Source: Saksenaea vasiformis B4078 (Eukaryota; Mucoromycota; Mucoromycetes; Mucorales; Saksenaeaceae). Taken from it: a stretch of DNA of 13,159 nucleotides. The notes beneath the pieces were generated by a model. That model saw nothing but the letters and a program-made list of their open reading frames with translations. It was not told the origin of the DNA and did not search any database. This document shows, piece after piece, positions 8,633 through 13,159 of this stretch. A program made the position numbers and the translations under genes. Location of the stretch: assembly GCA_000697055.1 (NCBI GenBank), contig JNDT01001654.1, positions 1 to 13,159 on the forward strand, written 5' to 3'. Every line of letters starts with the position of its first letter. Within the stretch, counting starts at the first letter, position 1.

Positions 8633-9481
8633 CATTGCCTGTTGGATCTGCGCTCACTAGCTTTCATAAAGGACCCAGATGTGTGTGTGCTGTTGTAGAC
8701 GAACGATCACATCGTCGATCTTGAACTGTCAACATCTGCACTGTCCGTGCTATTAATTGTATTTTCATTAAAGTAGAGCAATCGACAAAAAGCGCGAGTG
8801 AGTAACCATTTTCGGTTGGCTCAGCAGTTCTAGCCTCATCATGTTTACAGTCGTAGAGACCGGCTCATGACTATTGTGTCATGTTATGGGCGTTGGATCC
8901 CTCCGTTAGTGAAGGCAGTAAATAACGGCCCCAATATTGGGAGAATATGGGTAACGCTATCATATGAGAATGGTCTGTTCTCCGTTGCTAAGTTTAATCG
9001 AGCAATTGTTCCAAGAGCAACCTCTCTATCCTGTCTATAAGATTGCTAAGGCATACGTAGCGGCATATATTTGTTTGTGCAACACCTTGCTATCGTAAAT
9101 TTCTGGTGATAAGCTCTGTTTACTACTACCTTTTTGGGGTAGTTCAAAGTACAACATTGCAATTGTGTTTCAGATGCAACCTTAAGGAGAGAGATCTGGA
9201 TGTTTTTAATTCTTCTATTGATGAAACTCATATAAGCGGAACTCAATAATCAACTGAAAACCATACTCGATTTTTATTGGGTGAGACGGATGCCCCTGCA
9301 TTCTCCACAAAAAATGTGTGGAAAATGTTCCAGGTTGAATTGACGCCATATGACAAAACTGGCAAGAAGAGCAAGACTCTGCGACAGGTTGCAACGGCTT
9401 TTGACAGGTGTTCTTATTGAAACTCCGTCGAACAAATTTTTTTTTCGCACACAGATAACCTTTTTATTTTTTGAGTCCCTT

Positions 9482-9488
9482 TGAGTCA
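9482..9488 (+). promoter_or_regulatory. Gcn4/Cpc1-type site (TGAGTCA) before the prolyl-tRNA synthetase gene
   Basis: TGAGTCA is an exact match to the TGA(C/G)TCA site bound by the fungal bZIP regulator Gcn4/Cpc1, which activates amino-acid biosynthesis and several aminoacyl-tRNA synthetase genes on amino-acid starvation. It lies 45 bases before the ATG, preceded by a partial copy (TTGAGTCCC, from about 9472). A seven-base match in AT-rich DNA is suggestive, and its position before a synthetase gene raises the odds. Its closeness to the ATG means it might fall inside the leader instead. Confidence 0.45.
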
Positions 9489-9533
9489 TTGTCTCTTTCA
9501 CTGTTTGGTTTTATCCCTTTTTAGACATCACCG
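9489..9533 (+). other. Leader with possible 5' UTR splice acceptor
   Basis: The sequence just before the ATG is pyrimidine-rich and ends in TTTTTAG followed by ACATCACCG and the ATG. That is a good 3' splice-site shape, so the leader may contain an intron whose donor lies further upstream. I cannot point to a convincing donor. Confidence 0.25.
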
Positions 9534-12170
9534 ATGGCCACCTGTGACGCCGTGCTGGAACTTCTCTCCAAGCTCTCTGTTTCGCCCAAGACCGTCTCGC
9601 ACGAGCCTGTCACTGACAACAAGGCTTGGGCTGCTGCTTTACCTTCCGTTGTTGCTTCTGACGTCGTTTACGAGGTTACCAAGACCTTGATTCTGAAGCC
9701 AAAGACCGCAAAGACCGCTACTCCCACCCCTGTTGTTGTCATTGCATTGGAAGCGACCGAGACAAATGCCACTGCCCTGGGAAAGAAACTCAGCCTGAAG
9801 GAATGTCGCTTCGCTAACGAAGATCTGTTGAAGGGAACCTTTGGTATTGCCAAGGACACAGGTAAGCAAAAAAAAAAAAGAAGAGTTTTTCGTGGATAAG
9901 GAAGATGTTTATTCAATAATTGATTGATCCTTTAGTGTCTCCTTTCGCTCTGTCGAACGTGGCCGACCTGAACGCGATCCACCTTATTGTTGACAGCGCG
10001 CTCCTGGCTCTTCCTGCAACCACGCTTTTGGCCTTCCATCCTTCCGCAGCCGAAAAAACCGTTTTCATCTCCGTCGATCAGCTGAAGCAGTACTTCCAGT
10101 CGATCAACAAGGAATTTATTGAAATTGACTTTAAGGCATTGGCTGCGGCCAAACCCGCAGCAGCCGCAGCTCCAAAGCCTGCTGCGAAAAAAGAAGGTAC
10201 ATACATAAAAAGTCGCAAATTAGAGTGTGAGGTTTTTCCTGTTGGTTAACTTTTTACACAAACTTATGCTAGCTGCTGCTCCTGCTTCTGCCAGTGAAGA
10301 AATTCATCAAATGGGTATTGAATACAAGAAGGAAGTTGACTTCCCCAAATGGTATCAGCAGGTAATTCAAGATAAAGAAAAAGAAAAAGAAAAAAAAAAG
10401 GGTGTACTGGATGGTGGCGACTGACTGCTTCGGGAACTTTTTTTTTAAAAAAAAAATAAGGTCTTGACCAAGAGTGAAATGTTGGATTACTACGATGTTT
10501 CCGGTTGTTATATTCTTCGTCCCTTGGCTTACAACGTCTGGAAGGAGATCACAAGTAGGTTTCAGAATAATCAGGGGAGAGAGGAAAGCTGACAGGTTCG
10601 GATCATAGACTTCTTCGATGGCGCTATCACTGAGATGGGTGTGGAGGATACCTATTTCCCTATGTTTGTGTCCAACCGTGTTTTGCAGCGTGAAAAGGAT
10701 CACATTGAAGGTTTTGCTCCCGAAGTTGCGTGGGTCACCAAGGCTGGTTCCAGCGATCTTGAGGAACCAATCGCCATTCGTCCCACCTCGGAAACTGTAA
10801 TGTATCCGTATTTCGCGAAATGGATTCGTTCCCATCGTGATCTGCCTTTCCGCATCAACCAGTGGTGTTCTGTTGTCCGTTGGGAATTCAAAAACCCCCG
10901 TAAGTCTTCATTTGTCCAACAACATATATCGTTTTGCTCATTGCCTCTTTTCTTTGTTTTTTTTTTTAAAAAAAAAAGAACCTTTCCTTCGTACGCGTGA
11001 GTTCTTGTGGCAGGAAGGCCATACTGCTCACTTGACATTGGAGGAAGCCGATACCGAAGTGCGTCAGATTTTGGATCTGTATGAACAAGTGTACACCGAT
11101 TTATTGGCTTTGCCTGTAGTGAAGGGTGTCAAGTCCGAAAAGGAACGTTTCGCTGGTGGCTACTACACCACCACTGTTGAAGGTTTCATCCCCACTACTG
11201 GTCGTGCTATCCAGGGTGGTACTTCCCACTGTCTTGGTCAGAACTTCAGTAAGATGTTCAACATCACTGTCGAAGACCCCAACGCTCCTGCCAACGCTAC
11301 AGAAGAGGCCAAGAAGCTCCATGTCTGGCAAAACTCTTGGGGTATCTCTACCCGTACCATTGGTGTCATGGTCATGGTTCACGGTGATGACAAGGGTCTT
11401 GTTTTGCCTCCTCGTGTCGCCCTTCTCCAGACTGTTGTCATTCCTTGCGGTCTGACTGTCAAGTCAACAAAGGAAGTATCTGATCAGGTGTACGATGGCT
11501 GCAAAACTGTTGCAGACCGCCTGAAGAAGGCAGGCATCAAGTCCAAGGCTGATTTGCGTGACAATTATACCCCTGGCTTCAAGTTCAACCACTGGGAACT
11601 TCGTGGTGTGCCTCTTCGTCTGGAAGTGGGTCCCAATGATCTCAAGAAATCTCAGGTCACCGCCGTCCGCCGTGACACTGGTGCCAAGTTTGCCATCCCC
11701 ATGGACAACTTGGAAGCTGGTGTTCGGGAAGCTCTGGACACAATCCAACGCGAAATGTACGAACGTGCCAAGGCTAAGATGGAGGAATCCATTGTGCGTG
11801 TGAACAAGTGGGACGACTTTGTGCCTACCTTGAATTCCAAGAAGTTGTGCTTGATCCCTTGGTGTGACAGAATGGCCTGTGAAGACAGCATCAAGGAAAG
11901 ATCCGCTAGAATGTAAGTGTGCTTTTCTTTCGTCTGGGTAAAAAAAAAAAAAAAAGGAACCAAGGGGCTAATTGCCTCTTTTTTTTTCTCCTTCTTTGTA
12001 GTGCCAACGAAGACGAAGAAGAAGATGAGCGCGCTCCTTCAATGGGCGCCAAGTCGTTGTGTATGCCTTTTGAACAACCCACCGAGGATCCTATCGTTCC
12101 CGGTGTGACCAAGTGTGTTGCCTGTGGTGAAAACGCCAAACACTTTATGCTTTTCGGTAGATCCTACTAA
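9534..12170 (+). CDS. Cytoplasmic prolyl-tRNA synthetase (class II, eukaryote/archaeal type)
   Basis: The enzyme joins proline to tRNA-Pro in the cytosol using ATP. Exons by my splicing: 9534-9861, 9936-10196, 10273-10361, 10461-10554, 10609-10899, 10979-11912, 12002-12170; they give 721 residues, slightly longer than yeast YHR020W. Residues 1 to about 175 are a YbaK/ProX-like domain ([27 protein letters not shown]); K50 sits where the catalytic lysine of bacterial YbaK would be. Fungal versions of this domain are known, but activity cannot be inferred. An Ala/Pro/Lys linker spans about 177-203. The class II core follows: [19 protein letters not shown] (223-241), motif 1 around 258-280, RPTSE at 315-319, motif 2 with R359-T-R-E-F at 359-363, [12 protein letters not shown] at 437-448, and motif 3 G476-ISTR-TIG. 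The anticodon-binding domain is about 495-620. The C-terminal zinc domain has C650/C655 and C704/C707 and ends LFGRSY, the family's conserved tail. The start is the first ATG in frame with the YbaK domain. It is not fused to GluRS, unlike animal EPRS. Confidence 0.97.
10362..10460 (+). other. Synthetase intron 3 with T9/A10 hairpin near the acceptor
   Basis: The 99-base intron carries a GAAAAA-repeat tract near its 5' end, a CTGAC-type branch point near 10421-10425, then nine T (10438-10446) directly followed by ten A (10447-10456), ending TAAG. The T/A runs are fully complementary, so in the pre-mRNA they could pair and shorten the branch-to-acceptor distance. Intron 5 of the same gene has the same arrangement. 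Confidence 0.6.
10555..10608 (+). other. Synthetase intron 4 with a skipped AG
   Basis: The donor is A|GTAGGT. The correct acceptor by reading frame and family alignment is the AG at 10607-10608, which yields [17 protein letters not shown]. An earlier AG at 10594-10595 directly follows the branch-point-like CTGAC (10589-10593) and is too close to be used efficiently. Splicing to it would shift the frame and reach a TGA at 10631-10633. Confidence 0.75.
10900..10978 (+). other. Synthetase intron 5 with T11/A10 hairpin at the acceptor
   Basis: The 79-base intron starts GTAAGT and ends with eleven T (10957-10967), ten A (10968-10977) and G at the splice site. The acceptor AG is therefore formed by the last A of the run. 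Splicing here gives the conserved [13 protein letters not shown] motif-2 sequence, with codon CAA for Gln split across the junction. Confidence 0.7.
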
Positions 12171-12375
12171 GCATCCATCATCATCATCATCAAAATATAC
12201 TACAATCACTCCGTAAAGACAAGTAAATCTTCCGAATGAGCTCCTTTTTGTGCTTCAAAACATTGATCAAGTATCTCATTTCTGTTTATCTATCGTATTT
12301 CTTTCTTTGCATACAACAAATTGCAGCTGAGCGGAATCTAGTATCAAATGAAATCAAATCAAAGATGTAATTGCT
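12171..12375. other. Space between convergent ends of the synthetase gene and the - strand ORF
   Basis: About 205 bases follow the synthetase stop, with five ATC units starting at 12177 and otherwise AT-rich sequence. It probably contains the 3' UTR of the synthetase mRNA and, if real, that of the opposing small gene. No canonical AATAAA is seen. Confidence 0.5.
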
Positions 12376-12570
12376 CTAGCTCACGGCAATAGTGTCTCGT
12401 AATGCACAGATCATAATGCCCAAAATAACAGCACTTAAAGGAATGCATACGCACTTCCTTCTTTTCTTTTTCTCCTTCTTCAAGCCAATTTTCTCTTCCC
12501 CACCTGTCTCTTTGTGGATATGGATCGGCATGAATGCTTTGGGTATGAGCAAGATCACATTGGAGGGCAT
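12376..12570 (-). CDS. Possible small membrane-anchored protein (64 residues), hypothetical
   Basis: No family is recognised. The predicted protein opens with a moderately hydrophobic part (VILLIPKAFMPIHIH), then has a strongly basic, charged stretch (KKEKKKRRK, about residues 31-39), then a hydrophobic segment of about 18 residues (CVCIPLSAVILGIMICAL) and a short tail, RDTIAVS. A basic cluster beside a single C-terminal hydrophobic segment is what tail-anchored membrane proteins look like. Codons ending in C or G (ATC, TTG, CTC, AAG, GAG, GGC) are frequent, as in the synthetase. A CCAAT box lies about 100 bases upstream (12670-12674 on +). An acceptor-like CTCGCAG just before the ATG means it might instead be the last exon of a longer gene. 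An overlapping + frame (12392-12583, 63 codons) is open too and cannot be excluded, so confidence is low. Confidence 0.28.
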   Translation of the reverse strand: MPSNVILLIPKAFMPIHIHKETGGEEKIGLKKEKKKRRKCVCIPLSAVILGIMICALRDTIAVS

Positions 12571-13159
12571 TCGCTGCGAGTGAATTTTTTTTCGTTCGCT
12601 GAGAGATCAAATCGATATACAGGATTTTGCGTGTTGGTTTGCGTCGATGGAATATAATTTTTGCGCTGACCAATCGAACAGGTTTGCGCTGGTTAGACTT
12701 TCTGCGTCATAGAAATCAACTTCAGATAATGATGATCTAGCCTTTGACAATGATTACATCAAGCTGAAGCCGCTTCATTGGATATAAATGGAGTTACTTC
12801 GTTTGACATCAATATATATGAGGAATGATGAACCAAATGGGCGGGCAGAATTGCCTCATTCGTGTGCAGCTACTTTACGTGACGGATGGTGGGAAAGAAA
12901 TGGTAATGCAGATGTACAAACCTCGTTCACTTTCCAAATCGACGAGAGCGTGAACAGGTAACTAAGCTAGGGCGAGAGGATCATACAGACGATAAACGCC
13001 GTGGTAAACAGGAAACTGCCTTATTTGGTGATTGAAGAACGACGAACAGCAAAAGAAGCAGCATTCATCACAGGTATAAATGTCCGAACCGCATAACATT
13101 ATATCAAAACGTACAATCGGATGAAGAATGTGTACCCAGAGTTCAGAGAGAGACTCGTA
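12571..13159. other. Right-hand region, no confident gene
   Basis: I cannot support a gene here. A 47-codon + frame at 12818-12961 ends in a donor-like AG|GTAACT and has a TATA-like TATAAAT at 12783-12789 before it, so it could be a first exon of a gene leaving the window. Two other frames through the same DNA are just as open, and no domain is recognisable. A CCAAT box at 12670-12674 and a second TATAAAT near 13074 suggest promoter-like DNA. The window ends without a recognisable gene boundary. Confidence 0.45.

Larger units (their letters stand above)
6801..9481. other. Long gene-free region, second part
   Basis: I find no gene I can support. At about 7374-7608 overlapping frames are open on both strands, and one + frame (7396-7608) shows CTG/TTG-rich codons. 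No domain is recognisable and the frame is closed on both sides, so at most it is a decayed coding remnant. Other frames (6829-7095 +, 7054-7254 -, 7909-8184 +, 9046-9246 -, 9274-9501 -) look random. A diverged direct repeat has copies near 7881-7930 and 8584-8632. The last 250 bases should include the promoter and leader of the prolyl-tRNA synthetase gene. Confidence 0.5.

Noticed and set aside
10594..10595. AG at 10594-10595 as the acceptor of synthetase intron 4
   Set aside because: It breaks the reading frame and directly follows the branch-point-like CTGAC. The AG at 10607-10608 restores frame and matches the family alignment.
10269..10835. 188-codon open frame on the - strand
   Set aside because: It lies antisense to well-conserved synthetase exons and introns, and its long Phe string is a translated intron A run.
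12818..12961. 47-codon + strand first exon of a gene leaving the window
   Set aside because: The donor and a TATA-like site are present, but competing frames are equally open and no homology is recognisable.
1..13159. CRISPR arrays, rRNA genes or a prokaryotic operon
   Set aside because: There are no regularly spaced repeats and no rRNA sequence, and both solid genes are interrupted by spliceosomal introns.

Overview
The window reads as nuclear DNA of a fungus, most likely of the Mucoromycota (an inference). The reasons are short GT-AG introns of 52-103 bases packed with A and T runs, CTGAC/CTAAC-type branch points, a PAS plus GATA-finger regulator of the kind common in that group, and a stand-alone fungal-type prolyl-tRNA synthetase carrying an N-terminal YbaK-like domain.

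Layout: (1) Positions 1-745 are AT-rich upstream DNA with homopolymer runs, a cluster of inverted TTCTGG repeats, a long CT-rich stretch and a TATA-like site. (2) Positions 746-2636 (+) hold a seven-exon gene for a 478-residue PAS/GATA transcription factor of the WC-2 / cutinase-palindrome-binding type. (3) Positions 2637 to about 9480 are nearly 7 kb in which I find no convincing gene. The stretch holds nested inverted repeats with tRNA-like words, a clear 124-base MITE-like element, microsatellites and a diverged direct repeat. (4) Positions 9534-12170 (+) hold a seven-exon, 721-residue cytoplasmic prolyl-tRNA synthetase, with a perfect Gcn4/Cpc1-type TGAGTCA site 45 bases before the ATG. 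(5) Positions 12376-12570 (-) hold a possible 64-residue membrane-anchor ORF convergent with the synthetase. The remainder to 13159 has only weak exon-like signals.

The two solid genes have separate jobs: environment-responsive transcription and charging of tRNA-Pro. Nothing suggests that they are co-regulated. I do not see an evidently new biological system. The most distinctive items are the MITE-like element, the large gene-free block, the structured segment just after the GATA gene, and splice-site arrangements that would produce truncated proteins if splicing changed.
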